Source of the DNA: Falsirhodobacter sp051195255
Lineage (GTDB): Bacteria > Pseudomonadota > Alphaproteobacteria > Rhodobacterales > Rhodobacteraceae
Assembly: GCF_051195255.1 (NCBI RefSeq)
Contig: NZ_JBNJLK010000009.1
Span: 1 to 64,000, forward strand
Length of the DNA: 64,000 nt
Reading direction: 5' to 3'
The notes under the pieces are model-generated. The model saw only the letters and a list, made by a program, of their open reading frames with translations. It did not search any database and was not told the DNA's origin. Positions 40,531 through 49,892 of the stretch are shown one piece after another (position 1 is the first letter of the stretch; each line of letters begins with the position of its first letter). Both the position numbers and the translations under genes were made by a program.

Positions 40531-42405
40531 ATGGCGAAGCGCACGGTGAAAGACAAGGGTCCGGACATGGAGGCGCTGCGCCGCCACATCCGCCTGAAGG
40601 GGGCCGACTACCTGACCGACCCCAACGTCACCTCGGTCGGGATCGGGCGCAAGAACGGCACCGGCCCGATCTGCCTGCAGTTCACCGTCCGCCGCAAAGG
40701 CGAATCCGCGATCGAGACGCTGGGCACCGCCCGCATCCCCGAGGCGGTGGAGGTGGACGGCGTCCGCTTTCCCACCGACGTGGTGCAGCGCGACTACGAA
40801 CCGTCCTACGAGATCGTGGAGCCGGGGCAGCTGGACGACCGCCGCCTGCGCGTGGACCCGATCCGCCCCGGCATCAGCGTGTCGCATGTGGCGGGCACGG
40901 CGGGAACGCTGGGCCTGATCGTGCGCGACCGCGCGACGGGCGCGCCCTGCATCCTGTCGAACTGGCACGTCCTGCACGGGGCGGGCGGCGCGATCGGCGA
41001 CCGCATCGTCCAGCCCGGCCCCTATGACGACAACGAGGTGTCGAAGAACGGCACCGGCACCCTGCTGCGCAGCCATCTGGGCGCGGCGGGCGACGGTGCG
41101 CTGGCACGGATCGCGGGGCGCGGGCACGACCCTTCCGTTCTGGGCCTCGACGTGATCCCGCGCCGCATGGCCCGCGTGGATCTGGACGACCGCGTGGTCA
41201 AATCCGGCCGCACCACCGGCATCACCCATGGCATCGTGCGCCGCGTCGACGTGATGGTGAAGCTGGATTACGGCCTGCTGAACGGCCCGCAGGCCATCGG
41301 CGGGTTCGAGATCGGGGCCGACCCCGACCGCCCCGCCCCCGAAGGGGAGCTGAGCATGGGCGGCGATTCCGGCGCCGCCTGGCTGATCGCGGACGGGGAC
41401 GCGGCCACCGACATCTTCGCCGGCCTTCACTTCGCCGGAGAGGCGGACGGCGCCGAGGATGAACACGCGCTGGCCTGCTATCCCGCCTCGCTGCAAAAGA
41501 AGCTGGACTTCGTGCTGGACGTGCCCGCGGCGCAGACCGAAGGCATGGACACCGCCGTGCCCCGCACCGGATACGACCCGGACTTCCTTGGCCTGACCAT
41601 TCCCGAACCGGGCCTGTCCACCGCCCTGAAACGCGACGCGGTAAACTTCGAAAAGAACCAGACCATCCCCTATACCCATTTCAGCCTCTGCCTGTCGGCG
41701 TCGCGGCGGATGGCGCGCTATGTCGCGTGGAACATCGACGGGGCGCGGATCGTGAAGCTGCCCCGCACGGGCTTCGCGCTTGATCCCCGCATCGACGAGG
41801 CGCATCAATGGGGGAACGAGCTTTATTCGGGCAACAACCTTGATCGCGGCCACATCGCCCGCCGCGCCGACCTGTGCTGGGGGGAGGTGGAGGAAGCCCG
41901 TCAAGCCAACCGCGACTCCTTCTTCTACACCAACATCGCGCCGCAGCATCAGGGGTTCAACCAGTCCTCCCGCTCCGGCCTGTGGGGGGAGCTGGAGGAT
42001 CATGTCTTCGAAGGCGCCGAGGTGGCCGACCTGCGCCTGTCTGTGCAGGGCGGCCCGATCTTTGCCGAGGACGACATCACCTATCGCGACGCCCGCATTC
42101 CCCACGCCTTCTGGAAGCTGATCGCCTGGCGGGGGGAGGATGACGAACCGCGCCTCGCCGCCTTCATCCTGACGCAGGCCGACCTTCTGAACGACCTGGA
42201 GGCGCTGAGCTTCGAGCCGTTCCGCCTGTACCAGGTCGGTCTGGACGAATTGGCGGAACGCACCGGGCTTGATTTCAAGGGCTTCCCGGACGCGGACCTT
42301 CTGGAGCATCCCGAGCGCGCAGGCCGCCCCTCGGCCGCCGAGGCGCTGGCGACGCCCCATGGCCAAGTGCTGGAAATCCGCCGGGCGGAGGATCTGCTGA
42401 TCTGA
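40531..42405 (+). CDS. Trypsin-like protease fused to NUC1 (DNA/RNA non-specific) endonuclease
   Basis: 624 aa with no signal peptide, so probably cytosolic. An N-terminal ~110-aa beta-rich domain ('DPNVTSVGIGRKNGTGPICLQFTV') resembles the one preceding cytosolic S1-like (NAL1-type) proteases. The protease triad candidates are His146 ('ILSNWHVLHGA'), Asp188 ('GAAGDGALARI') and Ser280 ('MGGDSGAAWLI'). From ~365 is an NUC1/EndoG-type nuclease with DRGH (438-441) in 'NNLDRGHIARRADLCWG' and metal-site Asn468/Asn477/Glu487 ('TNIAPQHQGFNQSSRSGLWGELED'). Both active sites look complete. An immune or cell-death effector role is inference; the gene stands alone. Confidence 0.85.
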   Translation: MAKRTVKDKGPDMEALRRHIRLKGADYLTDPNVTSVGIGRKNGTGPICLQFTVRRKGESAIETLGTARIPEAVEVDGVRFPTDVVQRDYEPSYEIVEPGQLDDRRLRVDPIRPGISVSHVAGTAGTLGLIVRDRATGAPCILSNWHVLHGAGGAIGDRIVQPGPYDDNEVSKNGTGTLLRSHLGAAGDGALARIAGRGHDPSVLGLDVIPRRMARVDLDDRVVKSGRTTGITHGIVRRVDVMVKLDYGLLNGPQAIGGFEIGADPDRPAPEGELSMGGDSGAAWLIADGDAATDIFAGLHFAGEADGAEDEHALACYPASLQKKLDFVLDVPAAQTEGMDTAVPRTGYDPDFLGLTIPEPGLSTALKRDAVNFEKNQTIPYTHFSLCLSASRRMARYVAWNIDGARIVKLPRTGFALDPRIDEAHQWGNELYSGNNLDRGHIARRADLCWGEVEEARQANRDSFFYTNIAPQHQGFNQSSRSGLWGELEDHVFEGAEVADLRLSVQGGPIFAEDDITYRDARIPHAFWKLIAWRGEDDEPRLAAFILTQADLLNDLEALSFEPFRLYQVGLDELAERTGLDFKGFPDADLLEHPERAGRPSAAEALATPHGQVLEIRRAEDLLI

Positions 42406-42409
42406 GGGC

Positions 42410-43666
42410 CTAGCCCAGCCAGTCCAGATAGGCCTGCGTGCCACCGTTGCGCATCGCGTCCATCACGCGGTCCGGGTCGATCCTCGCGGCGGGGCCCGGA
42501 TCGCGCAGCACCGCGACCAGCGTGTCACGCACCAGTTCCGCCTGCCCCGGCGTCAGGTTGCAGGGGTCCAGCTGGAAATAGCGCTTCTCCACCTCGTGCC
42601 CGCGCACGATCAGGGGCGGGTCCTGTTGGCCCAGCACCTCGGCAAACTGCGCCGCGTTGGCGCCCGCCTGCGACGGGTCGATCCAGACCTGCAACCGTTC
42701 CAGCGGGTTGCGGGTCGGGTCGGGGATGCGGACGGCGGTGACGCCGGGCAGGCCTTGCAGGGCCGTCCGCCACATTTCCAGCGCGCGCGTCTCCTCGGCG
42801 CGGATGCCGGCGTGGTCGCGCTCCATCCACTGCTCCATCGCGGCAATGGCCCCGGCCAGGCTTTCCTTGCCGATCTTCATCCCCCGCCCGATGCCGATGT
42901 TCTGCAGATACCCCGCCCGCACAAGATCCTTCGACCCCGCCACGATGCCCGAGGTGGGGCCCCCCAGGAACTTGTGCCCCGAATAGATCACCACATCCGC
43001 GCCCTGTTCCAGAAACCCCCGCAGATCGTATTCGGAGGCCGCGTCCACGATCACCGGAACGCCCTTGGCATGCGCGATGCGGGCGAAGGTCTTCAGCGGG
43101 ATCATCCCGTAATCCACCACGTGGTGCGACACGACATACAGGGCGGCGGCGCAGGTGTCGTCCAGCGCGGCCTCCAGCTGGTAATCCTTGGCCAGCGTGG
43201 ATTGCCCCACGATCCGCGTGCGCCCACCGGCCAGCGCGATCGCCTGCGACACGGGCGCGCCGTATTCGCACAGGTGGCCCATCTGCACGGCGACGCCGTT
43301 CTTGGGACCGGGCGTGTCCGGCAGCGCCTCGGCCCGCGCGGGGTCCAGACCCGTGATGCAGCCCGCCACCGCCAGCGTGATCCCCGCGCTGGCCGAGGCC
43401 GTCAGGAACCCCGCCTCCGCCCCTGTCAGCCGGGCGATCACCTCCGACGCGCGGGTCTGCAATTCGTGGATGCGGACAAAGCGCGTCATCACGTCGGCCG
43501 TGGCCTGCGCCACCCGCGGCGTTGCGATGGACCCACCCAGCGAGGTCATCGTTCCCGACACGTTGATCATGCGGCCATACCCTTGGGCGTCGTGCCACGA
43601 CCAGTCGATCGGGTGCTGGGAGTTCGTCAGCATGCTGCGGCTGTCCCGGCTTGCGGGGTTTTCCAT
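42410..43666 (-). CDS. SelA-like PLP-dependent enzyme (DgaE/aminotransferase class V fold)
   Basis: 418 aa. The PLP Lys lies in 'VVIYSGHKFLGGPTSGIVAG' and the upstream Asp in 'VIVDAASEYDLRGF'. The pattern 'INVSGTMTSLGGSIATPRVAQATADVMTRFVRIHELQTRASEVIARLTGAEAGFLTASASAG' is that of SelA-like enzymes such as D-glucosaminate-6-phosphate ammonia-lyase, not true selenocysteine synthase. It is divergent from the IclR gene and belongs with the amidohydrolase/ABC cluster. Expected chemistry is ammonia elimination from an amino acid or amino sugar acid. A second ATG at 43633 is possible. Confidence 0.8.
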   Translation of the reverse strand: MENPASRDSRSMLTNSQHPIDWSWHDAQGYGRMINVSGTMTSLGGSIATPRVAQATADVMTRFVRIHELQTRASEVIARLTGAEAGFLTASASAGITLAVAGCITGLDPARAEALPDTPGPKNGVAVQMGHLCEYGAPVSQAIALAGGRTRIVGQSTLAKDYQLEAALDDTCAAALYVVSHHVVDYGMIPLKTFARIAHAKGVPVIVDAASEYDLRGFLEQGADVVIYSGHKFLGGPTSGIVAGSKDLVRAGYLQNIGIGRGMKIGKESLAGAIAAMEQWMERDHAGIRAEETRALEMWRTALQGLPGVTAVRIPDPTRNPLERLQVWIDPSQAGANAAQFAEVLGQQDPPLIVRGHEVEKRYFQLDPCNLTPGQAELVRDTLVAVLRDPGPAARIDPDRVMDAMRNGGTQAYLDWLG

Positions 43667-43701
43667 AATTGCGTATCCTTTGCCAAACAATGGAAGTTCT
43701 G

Positions 43702-44490
43702 ATGCCCGACGACACCGCCGAAGACAGCCCGCGCCGCAGCCGCACCAGCGGCATCGACCGGACGCTCCAGATCCTCGACATCCTGACCGAACGGCATCAG
43801 CCCATGACGGCCTATGATCTGGCGCGGGCGACGGGGGCCCCGCCCTCCACCGTCTACAAGCTGCTGGACGAGCTGATCGAGCGGAACATGCTGTCGCGCA
43901 GCGCCGACGGCCGCGCCTGGCTGGGGCCGCGCCTGATGCGCTACGGCCTTGCCTACCGTGCAAGGATGAGCGCGTTCAACGAGGCCGAACGGGCCATGTT
44001 CTCGCTGAACGAGCGGGTGAGGGAGATGGTGCAGATCTGCGTGCGCGACGAAGGCATGATGCAGGTGGTGGCCATGGCCGAAGGGTCGGGCACGTTCCGC
44101 GTCACCTCGGATGTGGGGACGCGGGTGCCGCTGAACTGGACGGCGTCGGGGCGGCTCTTGATCGGCCACCTGCCGGATGCCGCGCGCGTCGCGATCTTCC
44201 GCGACTGCGCCCGCCCGTCGAACACCGGGCTGGCCGACACCGACCCCGAAAAGCTGGCCGAGGTGTCGCGCCGCGACTTCCTCGACGGCCTGTCCGTGCA
44301 GATCGACACGTCCGAGGATCAGGTCGCCTGCATCGCCGCCCCCGTGCGCGGGCAGGACGGCGCGTGCGAACTGACGCTGTCCGTCGTGATGCCCAAGCAC
44401 CGCGTGGACGCCAAGTTCGACACGGTCGCGCAAGAGGTGCGGGACGCCGCGCGGTCTGTGGAACGGGCGCTTGGCGTGCATCAGCGCTGA
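43702..44490 (+). CDS. IclR-family transcriptional regulator
   Basis: 262 aa: winged helix ('SGIDRTLQILDILTERHQPMTAYDLARATGAPPSTVYKLLDELIERNML') and effector domain. GGAAG at 43693-43697 favours the ATG at 43702. It lies divergent from the SelA-like gene (35-bp gap) and convergent with RidA, inside the catabolic cluster it most likely controls. The ligand is unknown. Confidence 0.85.
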   Translation: MPDDTAEDSPRRSRTSGIDRTLQILDILTERHQPMTAYDLARATGAPPSTVYKLLDELIERNMLSRSADGRAWLGPRLMRYGLAYRARMSAFNEAERAMFSLNERVREMVQICVRDEGMMQVVAMAEGSGTFRVTSDVGTRVPLNWTASGRLLIGHLPDAARVAIFRDCARPSNTGLADTDPEKLAEVSRRDFLDGLSVQIDTSEDQVACIAAPVRGQDGACELTLSVVMPKHRVDAKFDTVAQEVRDAARSVERALGVHQR

Positions 44491-44960
44491 TCCGCCGCTT
44501 CGAAGATCGCCTCGATCTCCACCGTGATCTGGTTGGGCAGGGAGCCGACGCCGAAGGCGGACCGGGCGTGGATGCCGCTTTCGCCAAAGATCCGCGCCAG
44601 CAGGTCCGACGCGCCATCCACCACGAAGGGATGGCGTTCGAAATCGGGATCGGCGTTGACCATGCCCAGCAGCTTCACCACGCCCCCCACCCGGTCCAGC
44701 GACCCGAAACAGTCGCGCAGCGCCGTGAGGATGTTGATCGCCACCAGTTCGGCGTGGTCGCGCGCTTCCTCGGCGGTGACGTCGCGGCCGACCTTGCCGC
44801 GCATCAGGGTTCCGTCCGCCCGGACCGGCCCCTGCCCCGAGACATAGATCATGCCGCCCGACCGGCGCACGTTGCGGAACGATCCGATGGGGCTGGGCGC
44901 GCTGGTCGGCAGGGCGATGCCCAGCCCGGCCAGCCGCGTTTCAGGCGTGTTGGGAAGCAT
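44481..44960 (-). CDS. RidA-family protein
   Basis: 159 aa. 'SFRNVRRSGGMIYVSGQGPVRADGTLMRGKVGRDVTAEEARDHAELVAINILTALRD' and 'IHARSAFGVGSLPNQITVEIEAIFEA' follow the RidA/YjgF fold, with the substrate-binding Arg retained in 'HARSAF'. RidA proteins hydrolyse reactive enamines/imines made by PLP enzymes. It is the last gene of the ABC operon (overlapping oppF by 20 bp) and near the SelA-like enzyme, which supports a shared imine-forming pathway. Confidence 0.85.
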   Translation of the reverse strand: MLPNTPETRLAGLGIALPTSAPSPIGSFRNVRRSGGMIYVSGQGPVRADGTLMRGKVGRDVTAEEARDHAELVAINILTALRDCFGSLDRVGGVVKLLGMVNADPDFERHPFVVDGASDLLARIFGESGIHARSAFGVGSLPNQITVEIEAIFEAADQR

Positions 44961-45912
44961 GAAGATCCTCGGTTCGTTTGCAGTAGCTTTGATGGTCGGG
45001 CCCCACCTTGTGCGCGGCAGGCACACCGTCCGCGCAAAGCGGCAGGGCATGTTCGCAGCGCGTGCGGAACACGCAGCCCGAAGGCGGCGCCAGCGGGCTG
45101 GGAATGTCGCCCCGTAGCGGCGTGCGGTGGCGGGCCGCCCGCGGATCGGGCACCGGGATGGCCGAGTTCAGCGCCCGGGTGTAGGGATGGGCCGACCCGC
45201 GATGGATGGCATCGGCGGGCCCGATCTCCATCAGGCGGCCCAGATACAGGACGGCCACCTGATCGCAAAGGTAGTTCACCACCGACAGGTCATGCGCGAT
45301 GAACAGCATCGTCAGGTTGCGTTTGGCCCGCAGGTCCAGCAGCAGGTTCAGCACCTGCGCCTGGATGGACACGTCCAGCGCCGACACGCTTTCATCGGCC
45401 ACGATGAAGTCCGGCTCCAGCGCCAGGGCGCGGGCGATGCCGATCCGCTGGCGCTGCCCGCCCGAAAAGGCGTGGGGATAGCGGTTCATGTGATCCGCGC
45501 TCAGCCCCACCTCCTCCAGCAGGGCGGCGACGCGGTCGCGGCGTTCGGCGCGCGTCCCGATGCCATAGGCGCGCAGCCCTTCGGCGATCAGCTCCCCCAC
45601 CTTCAGCCGCGGGTTCAAGGATGACATGGGGTCCTGGAAGATGATCTGCATCCGCCGGCGCATGTCGCGCATCTGGCCGGCGGGCAGCGTCGTGATGTCG
45701 GTCCCGTCGAAGCGGATCTGCCCGCCGCTGGGTTCGATCAGGCGCAGAAGGGTGCGGCCCAGCGTGGTCTTGCCGGACCCGCTTTCCCCCACAAGCCCGG
45801 TGATCGACCCGCGGGGGATGTCGAAGCTGACATCCTCCACCGCGTGGACGGTGCCGCCGGCGGTGTGGAAGCGTTTCGTCAGGTTGCGGATTTCCAGAAG
45901 CGGCTGGGTCAT
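44941..45912 (-). CDS. Dipeptide/oligopeptide ABC transporter ATPase (OppF/DppF type)
   Basis: 323 aa. Walker A 'GLVGESGSGKTTLGRTLL', signature 'FSGGQRQRIGIARAL', Walker B 'FIVADESVSALDVSIQ', plus the C-terminal oligo_HPY extension with cysteines ('GCVFRTRCEHALPLCADG'). It pairs with the OppD-type ATPase upstream (4-bp overlap). The protein powers uptake of the substrate bound by the SBP at 49893. Confidence 0.92.
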   Translation of the reverse strand: MTQPLLEIRNLTKRFHTAGGTVHAVEDVSFDIPRGSITGLVGESGSGKTTLGRTLLRLIEPSGGQIRFDGTDITTLPAGQMRDMRRRMQIIFQDPMSSLNPRLKVGELIAEGLRAYGIGTRAERRDRVAALLEEVGLSADHMNRYPHAFSGGQRQRIGIARALALEPDFIVADESVSALDVSIQAQVLNLLLDLRAKRNLTMLFIAHDLSVVNYLCDQVAVLYLGRLMEIGPADAIHRGSAHPYTRALNSAIPVPDPRAARHRTPLRGDIPSPLAPPSGCVFRTRCEHALPLCADGVPAAHKVGPDHQSYCKRTEDLHASQHA

Positions 45913-46910
45913 GCGGCCCCCGGCATGTCGAAGATGCAGGCCGACAGGTGGCCCCGTGCCTTTTCGTCCAGCGCGACCGGGCCGCGGCAGGCGGACTGCG
46001 CGTGGCGGCAGCGGGGCGCAAAGGCGCAGCCCGGCGGCAGCGCCAGAAGCGAGGGGACGGAGCCGGGGATCGGCACCAGTCGTTCCCCCCGCCCCAACCC
46101 TTCGCGCGGGATGGAGGCGAGGAGGCCCTGCGTGTAGGGATGGCGCGTGTCGTCGAACAGGGCGTGCACCCCCGCCTGTTCCACCACCGCGCCCGCATAC
46201 ATCACCGCCACGTCGTCGGCCATTTCCGCGACCACGCCCATGTCATGGGTGATGAACAGGATCGACATGCCCAGATCCTTCTGCAACCGACGCATCAGGT
46301 CCAGGATCTGGGCCTGGATCGTCACGTCCAAGGCGGTGGTCGGTTCGTCCGCGATCAGCAGCGCCGGGTTGCAGATCAGCCCCATCGCGATCATCACGCG
46401 CTGGCGCATCCCACCCGACAGCTCGTGCGGATAGGTGTCGATGCGGCGGGCGGCGCCGGGGATCTCCACCAGCTCCAGCATCTCCAGCACGCGCTGGCGG
46501 CGGGCGGCGGCGGACATCGGCTCGTGCAGCAGAAGCATCTCGCCGATCTGGTCGCCGATGGTGAACAGCGGGTTCAGCGACGACATTGGTTCCTGAAAGA
46601 TCATGGAGATGCCCGGCCCCCGCAGCTTGCGAAAGCCCGCCGCGTCCAGCGTGGACAGGTCCGTCACGCGGCCATCGCGGCCCCGGAAGGCCAGCCGCCC
46701 CGCCAGCACCCGCCCCGAGGGCGGCAGCAGCCCCATCAGCGCCAGCGAGGTCACGGACTTGCCCGATCCGCTTTCCCCCACCAGCGCCAGCGTGCGCCCG
46801 CGGCCAAGGGTGAAGCTGACATCGCGCAGCGCGACCACGCCCATGCCCCCGCGCCCGAACCCGACGCGCAGCCCTTCGACGGACAGGATGGTGTCTTCCG
46901 GCAGGGTCAT
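45909..46910 (-). CDS. Dipeptide/oligopeptide ABC transporter ATPase (OppD/DppD type)
   Basis: 333 aa. Walker A 'ALVGESGSGKSVTSLALMGLL', signature 'LSGGMRQRVMIAMGL', Walker B 'LLIADEPTTALDVTIQ', and oligo_HPY C-terminus ('GCAFAPRCRHAQSACRGP'). A strong AAGGGAGG lies upstream of the ATG at 46910. It sits between the amidohydrolase and oppF genes of one operon. Confidence 0.92.
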   Translation of the reverse strand: MTLPEDTILSVEGLRVGFGRGGMGVVALRDVSFTLGRGRTLALVGESGSGKSVTSLALMGLLPPSGRVLAGRLAFRGRDGRVTDLSTLDAAGFRKLRGPGISMIFQEPMSSLNPLFTIGDQIGEMLLLHEPMSAAARRQRVLEMLELVEIPGAARRIDTYPHELSGGMRQRVMIAMGLICNPALLIADEPTTALDVTIQAQILDLMRRLQKDLGMSILFITHDMGVVAEMADDVAVMYAGAVVEQAGVHALFDDTRHPYTQGLLASIPREGLGRGERLVPIPGSVPSLLALPPGCAFAPRCRHAQSACRGPVALDEKARGHLSACIFDMPGAA

Positions 46911-46921
46911 CGCGACCTCCC

Positions 46922-48046
46922 TTATTGTCCCGGCGGCAGGCGGCGCGCGGCGGGTTGCGCGTCGTCGCCCAGCACGGTCAGGCGCGGTTCGAACATGCGG
47001 TCCAGCATCAGGTGGTTGTTCTGGCTGTCCATCACGTCGATCTGCGCCTCCTCCAGATCGAAGACGGTGAAATCGGCCCGCGTGCCGGGGGTCAGCCCAT
47101 CGGCGCCTGAAAGACCCAAAACCGACCGCGGCGCGTTCGTCGTCGCCTGGATGCAGTCGGCGAACGGCAGGCCCACGGCCAGCAGCTTCGCCACCGTGGT
47201 CGCCAGATCGTAGACCGGCTTTTCCATCGAATGCTGGTGCAGGTCGGTGGAGATGGAGAAGGGCCGCAGCCCGTCCGCGATCGATTCCCGCGCCGTTTTG
47301 AAGTTGAAGGACGCGCCGCCATGCCCGATGTCCATCAGCACGCCCCGTTCGGCCAGTTCCTTGGCCTGCCGGAACAGCGCCTGCGTGTCCCGGATGGACC
47401 CGGCGGGCTTGCCGTTGAAGCAGTGGGTGACGATGTCGCCGGGGGTCAGGATGTCGAACACCTCGTCGATCAAGGGCGGCGGTTCGCCCACGTGGACCAT
47501 CAGCGGCAGGCCCGTCATCTCGGCCACGCGCTTGGCGATCTTGGCGGGCGTGATGCCCCAGCTGCCCACGATCACGCCCGAGGCGCGGACCTTGATCCCG
47601 CAGATCACGTCGCGGTTCGCCTCGATCACCGCCAGCGTCCGGTCGATGTCGATGGACCGCCAGTCGATCAGTTCGGGCACGCGGTTGCAGGCCACCAGCC
47701 CGATGGACCCGATGTTGAGGAAGGCCTTGATCGTCTCGCTCGCCGGTTCGATGATGTATTCGCGCAACCCGTGAAAGCTCGCCTCGCCGGCGGATCCGGC
47801 GTCGGCGATGGCGGTGACGCCGGTGGGGCGGCCGGCTTCGGCCGCGCGCACGGAAATGTCGGTGCCCCCGTACCAGACATGCACGTGCAGGTCGCACCAG
47901 CCGGGCGACAGCCATGCGCCCTTCAGGTCCAGAACCCGCGCGCCGTCCGCCGCCGTGGCCGCCACAAGGCCATCGGCGCCCACATGGATCACGTCGGGGG
48001 CGGTGTCAAAGCCGGTGGGCTTGAAGTTCGTCAGCGTCAGGGGCAT
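46922..48046 (-). CDS. Amidohydrolase/deacetylase (Atu3266/EF0837-type)
   Basis: 374-aa metal-dependent amidohydrolase-superfamily enzyme. Metal motif 'GWCDLHVHVWYGG', likely carboxylated Lys in 'ICGIKVRASGVI', His in 'LMVHVGEPPPL', 'IVTHCFNGKP', and Asp in 'SISTDLHQHSM'. It belongs to the group of Agrobacterium Atu3266 and Ochrobactrum Oant2987, reported to hydrolyse acetylated (R)-hydroxy or D-amino acids, and this group often neighbours SelA-like enzymes, as here. It probably removes an acyl group from the imported substrate. Confidence 0.85.
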   Translation of the reverse strand: MPLTLTNFKPTGFDTAPDVIHVGADGLVAATAADGARVLDLKGAWLSPGWCDLHVHVWYGGTDISVRAAEAGRPTGVTAIADAGSAGEASFHGLREYIIEPASETIKAFLNIGSIGLVACNRVPELIDWRSIDIDRTLAVIEANRDVICGIKVRASGVIVGSWGITPAKIAKRVAEMTGLPLMVHVGEPPPLIDEVFDILTPGDIVTHCFNGKPAGSIRDTQALFRQAKELAERGVLMDIGHGGASFNFKTARESIADGLRPFSISTDLHQHSMEKPVYDLATTVAKLLAVGLPFADCIQATTNAPRSVLGLSGADGLTPGTRADFTVFDLEEAQIDVMDSQNNHLMLDRMFEPRLTVLGDDAQPAARRLPPGQ

Positions 48047-48047
48047 G

Positions 48048-48908
48048 TCACGTTTCCTTGGCAAGTTTCGGGTCCAGCGCGTCGCGCAGCCCGTCGCCCA
48101 CGATCTGGAGCGACAGCACCGACAGCGCGATCGCAAGGCCGGGGAAGAGGATCAGGAAAAAGGCGTTGTCGATGTATTGGCGGCCTTCGTTCACCATGAT
48201 GCCCCAGCTGGGCGTGCGGGGATCGACGCCCACGCCAAGGAAGGACAGCCCCGCCTCGGCCAGCATGGCATAGGCGAAGATGAACGTGGCCTGCACCAGG
48301 ATGGGCGACAGGATGTTGCGCAGCACATGCGTCACCATGATCGTGGGGGTGCGGGTGCCAAGGGCGCGCGCGGCCTCCACATAGGGCAGTTCCCGGATCA
48401 CAAGGGTGGAGGCGCGCACGATCCGCGCGATGCGGGGCGCATAGACCACCGACAACGCCAAGATCACGTTCAGCATCGTGCCCCCGAAGATCGCGACCAG
48501 CGACAGCGCCAGAAGGATGTCGGGGAACGCCATCATCGCGTCGATCACCCGCGACAGCACCGCGTCCAGCCGCCGGAAGAAGCCCGCCGCCAGCCCGATC
48601 GCGATGCCCACGATCGACGACAGCACCGCCACCCCCAGCCCGATGCCCAGAGAGGTGCGCCCCGCCGCCACCAGCCGCCCCAGCACGTCACGGCCGAACG
48701 CGTCGGCCCCCAGAAGGTAATCCGCGTTCGGCGGGGTCAGGCGGTTGCGCACCGACATGCCGCCGACCTGCGTCAGGCCAAACGCGGGGGCCAGGAAGCA
48801 GATGGCGACGATGGCCACGAAGACCAGCAGCGCCACCATCGCCGACGGGCGCTGCATCAGCAGGCGGCGAAAGCCGGGCGTCGGTTGGGAAAGGGAGGAT
48901 CCGGCCAT
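48048..48908 (-). CDS. ABC transporter permease (DppC/OppC type)
   Basis: 286-aa permease, about six helices, with an N-terminal OppC extension and the BPD motif 'YVEAARALGTRTPTIMVTHVLRNILSPILV'. 'LLGADAFGRDVLGRLVAAGRTSLGIG' is the DppC signature. The ATG shares a base with the stop of the preceding permease gene. Confidence 0.92.
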   Translation of the reverse strand: MAGSSLSQPTPGFRRLLMQRPSAMVALLVFVAIVAICFLAPAFGLTQVGGMSVRNRLTPPNADYLLGADAFGRDVLGRLVAAGRTSLGIGLGVAVLSSIVGIAIGLAAGFFRRLDAVLSRVIDAMMAFPDILLALSLVAIFGGTMLNVILALSVVYAPRIARIVRASTLVIRELPYVEAARALGTRTPTIMVTHVLRNILSPILVQATFIFAYAMLAEAGLSFLGVGVDPRTPSWGIMVNEGRQYIDNAFFLILFPGLAIALSVLSLQIVGDGLRDALDPKLAKET

Positions 48909-49849
48909 CAGTATTTCACCCTCTTGTCGACGACGAGGTAGAGGAGGTCGGTCGCGAGGTTCACCAGCACGTAAAGGCTCGCCACCACGATCAGGGTGCC
49001 CTGGATCACCGGATAGTCGCGCCGCAGCACCGCGTTCACGACAAGGTTGCCCATCCCCGGCAGGTTGAACACGCGTTCCGTCACCACGGCCCCCGACACC
49101 AGCAGCGCGAAGGTCAGCCCCACCACGGTGATGATCGGGATGCCCGCGTTCTTCAGCGCGTGGCGCAGCACGACGCGGCGTTCGGTCATGCCCTTGGCGC
49201 GGGCGGTGCGGACGTAATCCTCCCCCAGGATGTCCAGCATGGAGGCGCGGGTGAAGCGCAGGATCAGCGCGGAATTCGTGATCCCCAGCGTGATCGAGGG
49301 CAGCACCAGATGCCACGCGCGTTCGGCAAACCCCGCCCCCGCCGCGCCATAGCCCGACACCGGAAACCAGCCCAGATCGGTGGCCAGATAGCGCTGGAAG
49401 ATCAGCCCCGTCAGAAAGGACGGGACCGAGGCCGCCAGCATCGCCGTCGTGACCGAGGTCTGATCCAGCACCGACCCGCGCCGATAGGCCGCCCAGATCC
49501 CCACCGGCGCCGCGATGACCAGCGCCACGATCAGGGAAAAGAGCGCGAGGAGCACCGTGGGCTCCGCCCGGCTGGCCAGCACCTGCGTGACCGGCTGGTC
49601 GAAGAACAGCGACCGGCCCAGATCGCCCTGCAGCGCGTTCATCACGAAGGTCAGGTACTGGACCAGGATCGGCCGGTCCAGCCCAAGGCGCACGCGCAGG
49701 GCGTCCACCTCGGACGGGGTGGCGTCGGGGCCCAGAAGCAGGGCCGCCGGATCGCCGGGGGCCAGCCGCACCAGAACGAAGGCGATGGTCAGCACCAGAA
49801 AGACGACGACGATCATGCCCAGCAGGCGGCGCAGAAGATAGCTGCGCAT
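48908..49849 (-). CDS. ABC transporter permease (DppB/OppB type)
   Basis: 313-aa permease, six helices, with 'MRSYLLRRLLGMIVVVFLVLTIAFVLVRLAPGDPA' and the EAA-type loop 'DYVRTARAKGMTERRVVLRHALKNAGIPIITV'. It forms the channel with the downstream DppC-type gene. It starts 43 bp after the binding-protein gene. Confidence 0.92.
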   Translation of the reverse strand: MRSYLLRRLLGMIVVVFLVLTIAFVLVRLAPGDPAALLLGPDATPSEVDALRVRLGLDRPILVQYLTFVMNALQGDLGRSLFFDQPVTQVLASRAEPTVLLALFSLIVALVIAAPVGIWAAYRRGSVLDQTSVTTAMLAASVPSFLTGLIFQRYLATDLGWFPVSGYGAAGAGFAERAWHLVLPSITLGITNSALILRFTRASMLDILGEDYVRTARAKGMTERRVVLRHALKNAGIPIITVVGLTFALLVSGAVVTERVFNLPGMGNLVVNAVLRRDYPVIQGTLIVVASLYVLVNLATDLLYLVVDKRVKY

Positions 49850-49892
49850 GGAGGAACCTCATGCGTTGCGACAGGGGACGGCTTGGGGTGGC

